Below are positions 13,029 through 22,618 of a stretch of DNA of 64,000 bases, in pieces; position 1 is the stretch's first letter; each line of letters opens with the position of its first letter. A program made the translations under genes and the position numbers. The notes under the pieces were generated by a model. The model worked only from the letters and a program-made list of their open reading frames with translations, ran no database searches and was not told where the DNA came from. This stretch comes from Piliocolobus tephrosceles (Eukaryota > Chordata > Mammalia > Primates > Cercopithecidae). The stretch spans positions 127,437,797-127,501,796 of the forward strand of contig NC_045435.1 of assembly GCF_002776525.5 (NCBI RefSeq), read 5' to 3'.

Positions 13029-14420
13029 TTCATTCCAGTTTTTTTTTTTTTTTTTTTTTTGAGACGGAGTCTTGCTCTGTCGCCAGAGCTGGAGTGCAGT
13101 GGCCAGAGTGGCCAGATCTCAGCTCACTGCAAGCTCCGCCTCCCGGGTTTATGCCATTCTCCTGCTTCAGCCTCCGGAGTAGCTGGGACTACAGGCGCCC
13201 GCCACCTCGCCCGGCTAGTTTTTTTTTGTATTTTTAGTAGAGACGGGGTTTCACCGTGTTAGCCAGGATGGTCTCGATCTCCTGACCTCGTGATCCGCCC
13301 GTCTCGGCCTCCCAAAGTGCTGGGATTACAGGCTTGAGCCACCGCGCCCGGCCCATTCCAGTTTTTATTGAAGATATTTCCTTTTTCACCAGAGTCCAGA
13401 ATATGCTCGCGAAGGTCCCTTCATGGATCCGTCCATGACAGTTTCCAAGCTGTGTAATATAAAGAAAGCTTTATCTATGTGAGATGATTACAGATATCAC
13501 AGAGTAGTTTCCTAGAAAGCTTCTTTCCAGGTTTTGTCGGAGGCTTTTTCCCTTTTCACCATCAGCATCAACATGCTCATGAATATCATTTGGTACCTGT
13601 TTCTCCAAAAGATTTCTCCAACGTTGTGTGAGAAAACAGGTATAACACTGTGACTGGAATGCACACATGACAAAGCAGTTCATCTGAAAGCTTCTCTCCA
13701 GTTTCGGTCTGAACATATTTCCTTTGTCACCATTAGCCTCAAAGTGCTCCCGAATATCCCATCACACGCTAAGCATACAAAGGGCTAGAAAACTGCTCAA
13801 TGAAAAGAGAGGTTTATCTGAGTGAGAGGAATTAAGACGACATAGAGCAATTTAACAGAAAACTTCCTTCTGGATTTTACCTGAGCATATATTTTTCTCG
13901 ATATTCTAATGATCGTTCCCAAATGTCCTTCCTCAGCAGCCACAAAAACATTGATTTGAAGCTGCTCAATCCAAAGAATGGTTTAACTCTATGAGACGAA
14001 TACACACATCACAAAGCAGTTGCTCAGAACGTTTCTCTGCAGATTTCATCTGAAGACGTTTCCTCGCTCACCACAAGCCTCTTCTTAGATTTTATTACAG
14101 TATATTTCACTATTTTCCATAGTCCTCAATGCGTTCTGAAATATCACTTTTTGTTTCACAGGAACAGTGTTCAAACACTGCCATGTGAGAATACAGTTAG
14201 AACTCCCTGAGTGGAATGCATACACCACAATGTAGTTTCTCAGAAAGACTCTATCCAATTTTTATCTTACTATATTTCCTCTTTCACCATAGGCCCGAAT
14301 ATGATCCCAAATATCCCTACGTGGATCCATTCAAGAGGGAGTTTCCAAGCTGTGTAATGCAAAGAAAGCTTCATCTATGTGAAATGAATAAACATAGCAA
14401 AAAGCAGATTCACAGAAAGG
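13029..14420 (-). repeat. Deleted satellite unit: A(Alu)-B-C-D-E/F-G/M
   Basis: A is split by the Alu. B, C and D are normal. E stops at ~14,083 and joins the start of F, losing about one monomer. G becomes M within the same monomer at about 14,245-14,300. The G/M switch falls between homologous positions six types apart, so H to L are absent with no loss of monomer phase. Confidence 0.85.
13044..13353 (-). mobile_element. Full-length Alu (Old World monkey AluY/AluYR-like)
   Basis: This is a dimeric SINE with its A tail shown as poly(T) at the left, flanked by 13-bp target duplications (cattccagttttt, 13031-13043 and 13354-13366) in an A monomer. On its own strand it reads ggctcaagcctgtaatccc, ggcgaggtggcggg and gcataaacccggg. 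These differ from the human AluY consensus and match what is known for macaque and baboon AluYR elements. A tandem duplication of ~10 bp lies at about 13,100-13,118. It appears little diverged, so it is younger than the L1 and retrovirus insertions here. Confidence 0.92.
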
Positions 14421-14577
14421 TTCTTACCAATTTTTATCTGAAGATATTTCCTTTTTCACCCTAGTGTTGAATGTGCTCCCTAAGGTCCCTTCGTGGATCT
14501 GTCCATGACAGTATCCAGGCTGCATAATGTAAAGAAAGCTTTTTCTGTGTAAGATGATTACCCATATCACTGAGTAA

Positions 14578-15040
14578 TGTTTGGATAAATGGAGGCAAGA
14601 TGGCAAATTTCCGGGTTCTTCATCACCAAGTCTTCCTGTGTGCGTGAAAATGCAGCTGGTGCCCAGGAACGTGCAGAACAACCACGCATGTGCCAGGTGA
14701 TGTCAATCCGAAGTGACCAAATTTACCTGGTGGCACCTGCGGAGCCTTCCACCCCCGAAACATCCATGCCCCGCCTATTTCCTTTCCACTCCTAGATAAA
14801 CCACTCCCAGCAGTCGCGCTGCGTGTGATTCCTCAGCCTCTAATCTTGTCGTGACTGCATTAGGAAATCTGCCTGGGCGACTCTCTTGGCCTCCTTTGCC
14901 AGAGGCCAACAGACTTCACCTTACACACCTTTTTTCCTGGAGCTAGATGACCAAAGAATAAATTTGCAGTTTTGCTTTTAGCTTTGCCTACTCGCTGGTT
15001 CTTTTGTGCACACTCTTGTGGTTCTTAGAAAAACAAATCT
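14578..15040 (+). repeat. 5' LTR
   Basis: 463 bp beginning TGTTTGG and ending just before the primer-binding site. It pairs along its length with the 466-bp 3' LTR. A polyadenylation signal AATAAA lies at 14957-14962. CpG sites still present in the 3' LTR are often mutated here (for example gcgcc against gtgcc near 14,660), consistent with methylation decay. Its last dinucleotide is not the expected CA. Confidence 0.88.
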
Positions 15041-15042
15041 GT

Positions 15043-15060
15043 TGGTGTCGAAACCCGGGA
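15043..15060 (+). other. Retroviral primer-binding site
   Basis: TGGTGTCGAAACCCGGGA starts two bases after the 5' LTR with the TGG expected from pairing to a tRNA 3' CCA. It would prime minus-strand synthesis. I suspect an arginine-type tRNA by analogy with some class I elements but cannot confirm it. Confidence 0.65.
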
Positions 15061-15397
15061 GGAGACCCTTCCTATGGCCTCTAAGGGTTGAAGAACCTCC
15101 TCCTGCTCCCACGTCGCAAACAGACCAGGCCCTGTGACCCGCTTCCCTTACTCTCGTGACCTCTCTGGGGTAAGTGCCCTTGTCTCCTCCTTACCTCCCT
15201 CAGCTAAAAATACTGTGCAGGTCCACGACTTTCTTTTGAGCCACCAAGTGGCTCGGGAGACCCGTTCAGGTCGGAGACGTCCGTCGCCTGAAGGTAATCT
15301 CCACCTTGGCACCAAGAGTCTCCAGTCTGTCTGGTGATTTGAAAGGACGCTTTGAATCCAGGCAGAGATCTCCATTGTGTAAGTAAAGAGGAAACAA
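15061..15397 (+). other. Retroviral leader with a possible splice donor
   Basis: This is untranslated sequence between primer-binding site and gag. The string ggggtaagtg places a good 5' splice-site match at about 15,170, the position where a subgenomic env message would usually be spliced. Packaging structure is not assessable by eye. Confidence 0.5.
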
Positions 15398-15622
15398 ATG
15401 GGAAACCTCCACTCTAAATTTCCAAAGAGCACCCGCTTAGGGTGCCTCCTAGCCAATTTAAAAACCTTACAGTGGTTAATTTTCCTTTACACTGTGGCGT
15501 GGCCCCAATACAAACTAGATAATCAGTCTCAGTGGCCACCAGAGGGCACTTTAGACCATTATGTTCTGATTGACCTCAGCAATTTCTGCCAGCGGCTAGG
15601 CAAGTGGTCCGAAATTAATTAA
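15398..15622 (+). pseudogene. gag matrix remnant (gammaretrovirus-like)
   Basis: An open frame of 74 codons starts with Met-Gly-Asn, the N-myristoylation type start of retroviral matrix proteins. It then shows a helical matrix-like segment with conserved aromatic and proline positions (LGCLLANLKTL; AWPQYKLDN). It ends early at 15,622, with the following gag parts in other frames, so no full Gag can be made. Matrix domains direct Gag to the plasma membrane. The family match is by recognition only. Confidence 0.75.
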
Positions 15623-16065
15623 ATAGAAGGCTTTTGGGTCGTACACTCTCGTCCAGACTTGTGTAGCCAGAGTTCTTTTGTTCAGGTTATAGTGGCCAAG
15701 GACGCCGGCTCACAGGAACCTGAAAAAGAGGAGTCTTTATTCCATTCTGTTCACCTGGAAAGGAACCTAGGGTTTCCTTCTGTCTCCGTACCCTCACCCC
15801 CACCCTTCACTCCTCCTTCATTTTTCAATCAGCTTCTGACATTTGTAGAAACCTTCAAAACGTAGAGGATGGTCCTCAGGCACCAATACAAGACCTGGTT
15901 AAATTAGCCTTTAAGGTCTATAACTCCAGAGCAGAGACGGCTGAAGCACAGTGACAGGCTCGCCTCAAACAGAAGTTATAGCTCCTAGCAGCAGCTTTAC
16001 AGCCCAGTCGTAACCCTAGATCATAGAGTACACACCCTGCAAACTCCAAGGTTACAAAAGGGGCC
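15623..16065 (+). pseudogene. Degenerate middle gag segment
   Basis: Several short frames interrupted by stops lie between matrix and nucleocapsid remnants. A proline-rich stretch at about 15,770-15,830 would suit the linker between matrix and capsid. At ~440 bp it is too short for a complete capsid domain, so capsid appears largely deleted. Confidence 0.55.
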
Positions 16066-16247
16066 TGCTATAGGTGCGGCAAGGCAGGACACAATGTCAA
16101 CAGGTGTCCACGGGGTCCTCGAGCCCCAACGTAGCCTTGCTATAAGTGCAAGGCGTCAGGACGTTGGGCCAGTGAATGTCCTAACCCTCGTCCTCCAGCA
16201 CCCCCTGCCCTATTTGCCAAAATGAAGGACACTGGATGTGTGATTGC
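16066..16247 (+). pseudogene. Nucleocapsid remnant with three zinc knuckles
   Basis: Three CX2CX4HX4C-type motifs can be read. The first (16066-16107) is intact. The second (16138-16179) is in the same frame after a stop and has Arg where His belongs. The third (16206-16247) is intact but in another frame. Zinc knuckles bind genomic RNA in retroviral nucleocapsid. The stop and frameshift show the gene is dead. Confidence 0.75.
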
Positions 16248-16300
16248 CCCACCTTGGAAACAGGTGCTGCATCTCGACATGACTCCCTTTCCCAGGATCC

Positions 16301-16708
16301 TTGGAGCTCCTTGCAGCTGCTACATCTGGGAGACGACAACTGAAAGTGCCGTGGGTAACTCTCCTGGTAGCGGGTAAGACAATTAATTTTTTAATCGACT
16401 GTGGGGTACCTATTCTGTTTTGCCGTCCTTCTCTGGACCTAGCCTTCCATCCATTCCACACCTTAATTGCTGCCTGGTCAACAACTACTTTGCACACTCG
16501 TTCCTCTTTGCCAGTTAGAAAGATCCCCCACCGAAAGCAATCAGTGGAAATCAGTTCATCTTTCCCCAACTCGCCTCACACTTACTCAATTTTCTTAACT
16601 ATTTTGTACTCCCCAGCCTTGCCACTACCATCCTTTTGGGTTTTGTCTATATTCCAAAAAATGTTTCCATTCCTCATTCCTATACTAACACTGTGTTTTA
16701 TTTTATGA
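16301..16708 (+). pseudogene. Retroviral protease remnant fused to 3' sequence
   Basis: The frame begins with a protease-like segment. Around residue 33 it has Leu-Ile-Asp-Cys-Gly-Val (Asp codon at 16397-16399) where aspartic proteases of retroviruses have Asp-Thr-Gly-Ala. The catalytic Asp is kept but the neighbours are changed. After ~60 residues the protease match ends, with no reverse transcriptase following. The remainder (about 16,585-16,705) is hydrophobic and may derive from env or be meaningless. Confidence 0.65.
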
Positions 16709-16904
16709 TTTGTCCCCATGTTGATCAAATTTCTCCATGCCGAGATACAAGAAATCACTTACGTCACCTTCAACAAAATGCTTCTTTATCCGTACGTCCA
16801 AACACCAACCATAGGCCTCGACCTTTACGACGCCCTTTAACAGCGGGAAGAAGCCAGAGAGATCATGGCGCCCCTTTATCACTATTAGCAACAAAAGGTT
16901 GGAC
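16709..16904 (+). other. Retroviral 3' internal remnant
   Basis: This stretch joins the pol-deleted interior to the 3' LTR. A basic, proline-rich reading near 16,795-16,860 could be an envelope tail. The purine-rich patch gcgggaagaagccagagaga (~16,840-16,860) is the nearest thing to a polypurine tract, but it does not abut the LTR. Assignment is weak. Confidence 0.4.
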
Positions 16905-17370
16905 TGTTTGGACGAATGGAGGCAAGATGGCGCATTTCCGGGTTCTTCATCACTGACTCTTCCTGTATGCGTGAAAATGCAGCTGGCGCCCGGGAAGGTG
17001 CAGACCAAACAAGGCATGCGCCAGGTGATGCCAATCCGAAGAGACCAAGATTTACCTGATGGCACCTGCACACCCTCCCCCCGCCCCGACAAGCCTGTGC
17101 CCCGCCTATTGCCCTTCCACTCTTAGGAAAGCCGCTCCTGACAGGCACGCTGCTTGTGCTTTCTCAGGCCCTACTCTTGACGGGACTGCATTAGGAACTC
17201 CGCCTGGGCGACTCTCGTGGTCTCCTCTGCCGGAGGCCGACAGACTTGACCTTACACACCTTTCTTCCTGGAGCTAGATGACCAAAGAATAAATTTGCAG
17301 TTTTCTTTTAGCCTTGCCTACCTGCTGGTTCTTTTGTGCTCACTCTGGTGGTTCTTAGAAAAACAAATCA
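16905..17370 (+). repeat. 3' LTR
   Basis: 466 bp beginning TGTTTGG and ending TCA. AATAAA is at 17288-17293. It retains more CpG than the 5' LTR and is the better template for identifying the family. Confidence 0.88.
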
Positions 17371-18547
17371 AGTAGTATCCTAGAAAACTTCTTTCCACTT
17401 TTTATCTGAGGATATTACTCTTTTCACCATCGGCATCAACAAGCTCCCGAATATCACTTGGTACCTGTTTCTCGAAAAGGGTTTCCCTGAAAATGTATGA
17501 GAAGAGCAGTATAACACTGTTAATGAAATGCACAAGTCACAAAGCAGTTCCTCGGAAAGCTCCTCTCCTGTTTCTGTCTGAACATACTTGTTTTTTCACC
17601 ATCAGCCTCAATGTGCTCCAGAATATACCATCACATGCTAAACAGACACAGGGATGGAAAACTATTCAATGAAAAGAGGCTTATCTGAGTGAGAGGAATT
17701 AGGACGAAACAGAGCAGTTTCACAGAAAGCTTCCTTCTGGATATTACCTGAGGATAATTCTTTCTCCATATTCTAAGTATCGTTCCCAAATGTCCTTCCT
17801 CAGATTCCACAAAAACAGTGATTTCAAGCTTCTCAATCCAAAGAATGGTTTAACTCTAGAGACGAATACACACATCGCAAAGCAGTTGCTCAGAACGTTT
17901 CTCGGCAGGTTTCATCGGAAGACTTTCTTCGCTCACCACAAGCCTCTGGGCGTGACTAAATATCCCTTCCCAGATTCTTCAAAGACAGAGTTTCGAAACT
18001 GGGCCACATAGAGTAAGCATTAACTCTGTGAAGTGAATTCACATATCAGAGAGCAGATTCTTGGAACATTTCCTCCTCGATTTTATTTCAGTATATTTCA
18101 ATATTCGCCATAGCCCTCAATGCGTTCCAATATATCACTTTTTCAGTTTCACAGGAACAGAGTTCAAACACTGCCTTGTGAGAAAAGAGGTATAACTCCC
18201 TGAGTGGAATGCATACATCACAAAGTAGTTTCTCCAAAAGCTTCTACCCAGTTTTTATCTGAAGATATCTCCTCTTTCACCGTAGGCCTGAATGTGCTCC
18301 CAAATGTCCCTTCACGGATCTGTGCATGACGGAGTTTCAAAACTGCATAATATAATTAAAGTTTTAACTATGTGAGACGAATAAATATATCTAACACAAA
18401 GCAATTTCACAGAAATCTTCTTTCCAGTTTTTGTCTGAGGATAATTTTTTTTTCTCCATATTCATAGCTATACTCCCGAATATCTCTTGGTAGCTTTTTT
18501 TCCAAAAGGGATTCCAGAATCCTTTAGAAGAAGAAAGGTATATTTCT

Positions 18548-19461
18548 TTTTTTTTTTTTATTACTATACTTAAAGTTCTAGGGTACATGAGCACAATGTG
18601 CAGGTTTGTTACATATGTATACCTGTGCCACGTTGTTGTGCTGCACCCATCACTCGACAGCACCCATCAATTTGTCATTTATATCAGGTATATCTCCCAA
18701 TGCATTCCCTACCCCCACCCCCTCCCCATGAGAGACGCCGATCTGTGATGTTCACCTTCTCGTGTCCAAGTGATCTCATTGTTCAGTTCCCACCTATGAG
18801 TGAGAATATACAGTGTTTGGTTTTCTGTTCTTGTGATAGTTTCCTAAGAATGATGGTTTCCAGCTACATCCAGACCCTACAAAGGATGAAAACTCATACT
18901 TTTTATCGCTGCATAGTATATCATGGTGTATATGTGCCACATTTTCCTAATCCAGTCTGTCACTGATGGACATTTGGGTTGATTCCAAGTCTTTGCTACT
19001 GTGAATAGTGCCACAATAAACATACGTGTGCATGTGTCTTTATAGCTGCATGATTTAGAACAGAGCCGGAGGCATCAGGCTACCTGACTTCAAACTATAC
19101 TACAAGGCTACAGTAACCAAAACAGCATGGTACTGGTATCAAAGAGAGATATAGACCAATGGAACAGAACAGAGTCCTCAGAAATAATACCACACATCTA
19201 CAGCCATCTGATCTTTGACAAACATGAGAGAAACAAGAAATGGGGAAAGGATTCCCTATTTAATAAATGGTGCTGGGAAAATTGCCTAGCCATAAGTAGA
19301 AAGCTGAAAATGGATCCTTTCCTTACTCCTTATACGAAAATTAATTCCAGGTGGATTAGACACTTAAATGTTGGACCTAATACCATAAAAACCCTAGAAG
19401 AAAACCTAGGTAGTGCCATTCAGGACATAGGCATGGGCAAGGACTTCATGTCTAAAACACC
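18548..19461 (-). mobile_element. 5'-inverted (twin-primed) LINE-1, first copy
   Basis: The element lies inside an H monomer between 19-bp target duplications with one mismatch (agaagaaaggtatatttct, 18529-18547; 19462-19480). The left part (18,548 to ~19,057) is L1 3' end on the minus strand. The right part (~19,058-19,461) is an upstream ORF2 piece on the plus strand. This head-to-head layout is the known product of twin priming. About 570 bp of ORF2 that should lie between the parts is missing, as judged against the L1 at 61.0 kb. Confidence 0.92.
19058..19461 (+). pseudogene. L1 ORF2 fragment (inverted part)
   Basis: About 134 codons of the ORF2 region after the reverse-transcriptase core read on the plus strand with no stop after the start at 19,127, running to the target duplication and on into satellite. 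It lacks the C-terminal cysteine motif. It is a dead insertion fragment. Confidence 0.8.
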
Positions 19462-20375
19462 AGAAGAAAAGTATATTTCTGTGAGTGGGATGCGCACGTC
19501 ACAAAGAAGCTTCTCAGAAAGCTTCTCTCCAGTTTCTATCTGAAGGAGTTTCCTTTCTCACTGTAAGCCTCAAAGCCCTCCAGGATATCCCTTCGCAGAC
19601 CAAGCAAAAACAGTGTTATGATACAGCTCAATGAAAACAGAAGTTTGACTGTGTGAGCAGATTCACGTGACACAGACCAGTTTGACAGAAACCTTCCTTC
19701 TGGCTTCTCTCTGAGGTTATTTCTTTTTCAGGATATTCTAAAGTGCATTTCCAAGTGTCCTTTCTCAGATTCCACAGAAACAGTGATTTCAAACTGCTCA
19801 ATCCAAAGAATGATTTAACACTATCAGATGAATACAAACATCACAAAAGTGCTGCACAGAAAGCTTATCTCTGATTTTCGATGGAAGACATTTCCTTGCC
19901 TCACACAGGCCTCCAGTTGCCACTTACTAACCCTTCACAGAACCGTAAAAGACCGACTTTCAAACTGGGAAATGTAGAGTAAGATTTAACACTGTGAAAA
20001 GACTGGACATGTCAGAGAGCACTTTCTTCGAGTGCTTCTTTCTGTTTTTTATTGGATGACATTTCACTTTTTGCCCTAGTCTTCAATATGCTCTGAATAT
20101 CACTCTTTTGGTTTTACAGGAACAGTGTTCAAACTGTGCCTTATGGGAAGAACATTGTAACTCCTCGAATGGAAGGCACACATCACCAAGCAGTTTCTCA
20201 GAAAGCTTCCCCCCAGTTTTATCTGACTATATTTCCTATTTTACATAGGCCCAAATGTGATCCCAAATATCTCCTCGCGGATCCATCCATGAGGGAGTTT
20301 CAAAGTTGCAAAATGTAAGAAAGCTTCATCTATGTGAGATGAATAAACATAGCAAAAAGCAGATACACAGAAATC

Positions 20376-22618
20376 TTCTATCCAGTTTTTACTTGAAGAT
20401 ATTTCCGTTTTCACCAGAGTCCAGAATGTGATCCTTAAGGTCCCTTCATGGATCCATCCATGACAGTTTCCAAGCTGTGTAATATAAAGAAAGCTTTATC
20501 TATGTGAGATGATTACACATATCCAGAGTAATTTCTTAGAAAGTTTCTTTCCAGTTGTTGTCTGAGGCTATTTCCATTTTCACCTTTGGCATCAACATCC
20601 TCCTGAATATCACTTGGTATCTGTTTCTCCACAATGGTTTCCCTGACGCTGTATGAGCAGAGAGTTATAACACTGTGACTGGAATTCACTCCTCACAAAG
20701 CAGTTCCTCGGAAATTTTCTCTCCAGTTTCGGTCTGAACACATTTCCTTTTTCACCGTAAGCCTCAACGTGCTCCCGAATATCCCATCACATGCAAAATA
20801 TACACAGCATTAGAAAACTGTTCAATATAATGAGAGGCTTAAGTGTGCCACAGGAATTAAGACAACACAGAGCAGTTTCACAGAAAGCTTCCTACTGGAT
20901 TTTACCTGAGGATATTTCTTTCTCTATATTCTAAAGATCGCTCCCAAATATACTTGCTCAGATTCCACAAAAACCGTGATATCAAGCTGCTCAATCAACA
21001 GAACGGTTTAACTTGATGAGACAAATACACAGATCACAAAGAAGTTGTTCAGAAAGTTTCTCTGCAGGTTTCATCAGAAGACGTTTCCTCACTCACCACA
21101 AGCCTCCTGGTGTCACTATATATCCCTTCACAGATTCTTTAAAGACAGAGTTTTGAAAATGGGCAACAAAGAGTAAACATTAAAGCTGTGAACTGAATGA
21201 ACATATCAGAGAGCAGATTCTTGAAACGCTTCTTCCTCGATTTTATTTCAGTATATTTCACTATTCGCCATAGTCCTCAATGCGTTCTGAAATATCACTT
21301 TGTTGGTTTCACGGAAACAGTGCTCCAACTCTGCCTTGTGATAAAAGAGGTAAAACTCCCTGAGTGGAATGCATATATCACAAAGTAGTTTCTCAGAAAG
21401 CTTCTATCCAGTTTGTATCTGAAGATATCTCCCCTTTCACCATAGGCCTAAATGTTCTCCCAAATATCCCTTCACGGATCTGTGCATGATGGAGTTTCCA
21501 AACTGCATAATATAAGAAAAGTTTTTAACTATGCAAGATGAATAAATATCTCTAACACAAAGCAGCTTCACAGAAATCTTTTTTTCAGTTTTTCTCTGAC
21601 GTTATTTCATTTTTCACCATAGCCCTCCCTCTACTCCCTAATGTCTCTTGGTAGCTTTTTCTCCAAAAGGGATTCCGGAATCCTATATGAGAAGAAAGGC
21701 ATATTTCTGTGAGTGGAATGCACATGTCACAAAGCAGCTCCCCAAAATGCTTCTCTCAAGTGTCTATTTCAAGACGTTTCCTTTCTCACCATAAGCCTCA
21801 AAGGGTTGAAGAATAACCCTTTGCATTCTAAACAAAAACAGTGTTATGATACTGCTCTATGAAAAGAGAAGTTTAACTGCATGAGCAGAATTCAGGTGAC
21901 ACAGAGGAGATTCACAGAAAGCTTCCTTCTGGTTTTCTCCAAGGTTACTCCTTTTTCGGGATATTCTAAAAAGCGTTTCCAGATGTCGTTTCTCAGATTC
22001 CACAGAAACAGTGATTTCAAACTGCTCAATTCAAAGAACCTTATACCGCTATAAGATGAATACAAACATCACAAAAGAGTTGCACAGAAAGTTTATCTCC
22101 GAATTTTGATGGAAGTCATTTCCTTACTCGACACACGTTTCTGGTTGCCAGTTACGATCCCTTCAAAGGAACCTCAATTGCAGACTTTCAAACTGAGGAA
22201 TGTAGAGGAAGCTTTAAACCTGTGAAAAGAATGGACATGTCAGACAGCAGCTTTTTCGAGTGCTTCTTTCTGGTTTTTTTTTTTTTTTTTTTTGAGTGAC
22301 ATTTGACTTTTTGCTGTAGTCTTCACTGTGTTCCGAATATCACTCTTTTGGTTTTACAGGAACAGAGGTCAAACTGTGCTTTAAGAGACGAAAGTTATGG
22401 CTCCCTGAGTGGAATGCACACATCACCAAGCAGTTTATCAGAAAGCTTCTCTCCATTTTGTATCTTACTATATCACCTATTCCATCATAGACCCAAAAGT
22501 GATCCCAAATATCCCATCGCGGATCCATCCACGAGGGAGTTTCCAAGCTGTGTAATGTAAAGAAAGCTTCTGCTATGTGAGATGATTAAACATAGCAAAA
22601 AGCCGATTTGCAGAAAGC
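20376..22618 (-). repeat. Complete 13-monomer satellite unit with poly(T) expansion
   Basis: Types A to M are present in order. L carries a run of 20 T at 22274-22293, where other L monomers have 6 to 8, explaining most of the extra length. The H monomer has a perfect 14-bp palindrome at 21670-21683. Confidence 0.88.
22274..22293 (+). repeat. Poly(T) tract, 20 bp
   Basis: This is an expansion of the short T run native to L monomers. There is no retrotransposon body or target duplication beside it, so slippage is the simple explanation. Confidence 0.9.

Larger units (their letters stand above)
14578..17370 (+). mobile_element. Internally deleted class I endogenous retrovirus with two LTRs
   Basis: The element is a 5' LTR, primer-binding site, leader, gag remnant, nucleocapsid and protease remnants, a short 3' remnant and a 3' LTR. 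It inserted into an A monomer with a probable 5-bp duplication (agtaa at 14573-14577, agtag at 17371-17375). The internal part is only ~1.9 kb: reverse transcriptase, integrase and most of env are absent, and the frames are broken. Gag architecture with a gammaretrovirus-type matrix start points to ERV1 (class I). I cannot name the family. The LTRs differ at about one position in eight over the first 67 bp, so the insertion is old. Confidence 0.88.
14421..20375 (-). repeat. Complete 13-monomer unit split by a retrovirus and an L1
   Basis: A is interrupted at 14,578 by the endogenous retrovirus and resumes at 17,371. B to G follow, H is interrupted by the L1 at 18,548, and I to M end at 20,375. 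Removing both insertions and one copy of each target duplication leaves about 2,224 bp, almost exactly thirteen monomers. Both elements therefore landed in an already formed unit. Confidence 0.88.

Noticed and set aside
12993..13262. An 89-residue plus-strand frame
   Set aside because: It is translated antisense Alu with flanking satellite, a well-known false gene pattern.
3260..13700. Possible CENP-B boxes around words such as cttcgtggatccgtcca
   Set aside because: The fixed CGGG half and the central A of the motif are absent.
15148..15456. A 102-residue minus-strand frame in the retroviral leader
   Set aside because: It is antisense to the leader and gag start, with no family match or start context; a chance frame.
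14578..17370. A functional retroviral gene set
   Set aside because: Gag is split over frames with stops, protease is altered, and reverse transcriptase, integrase and most of env are absent.
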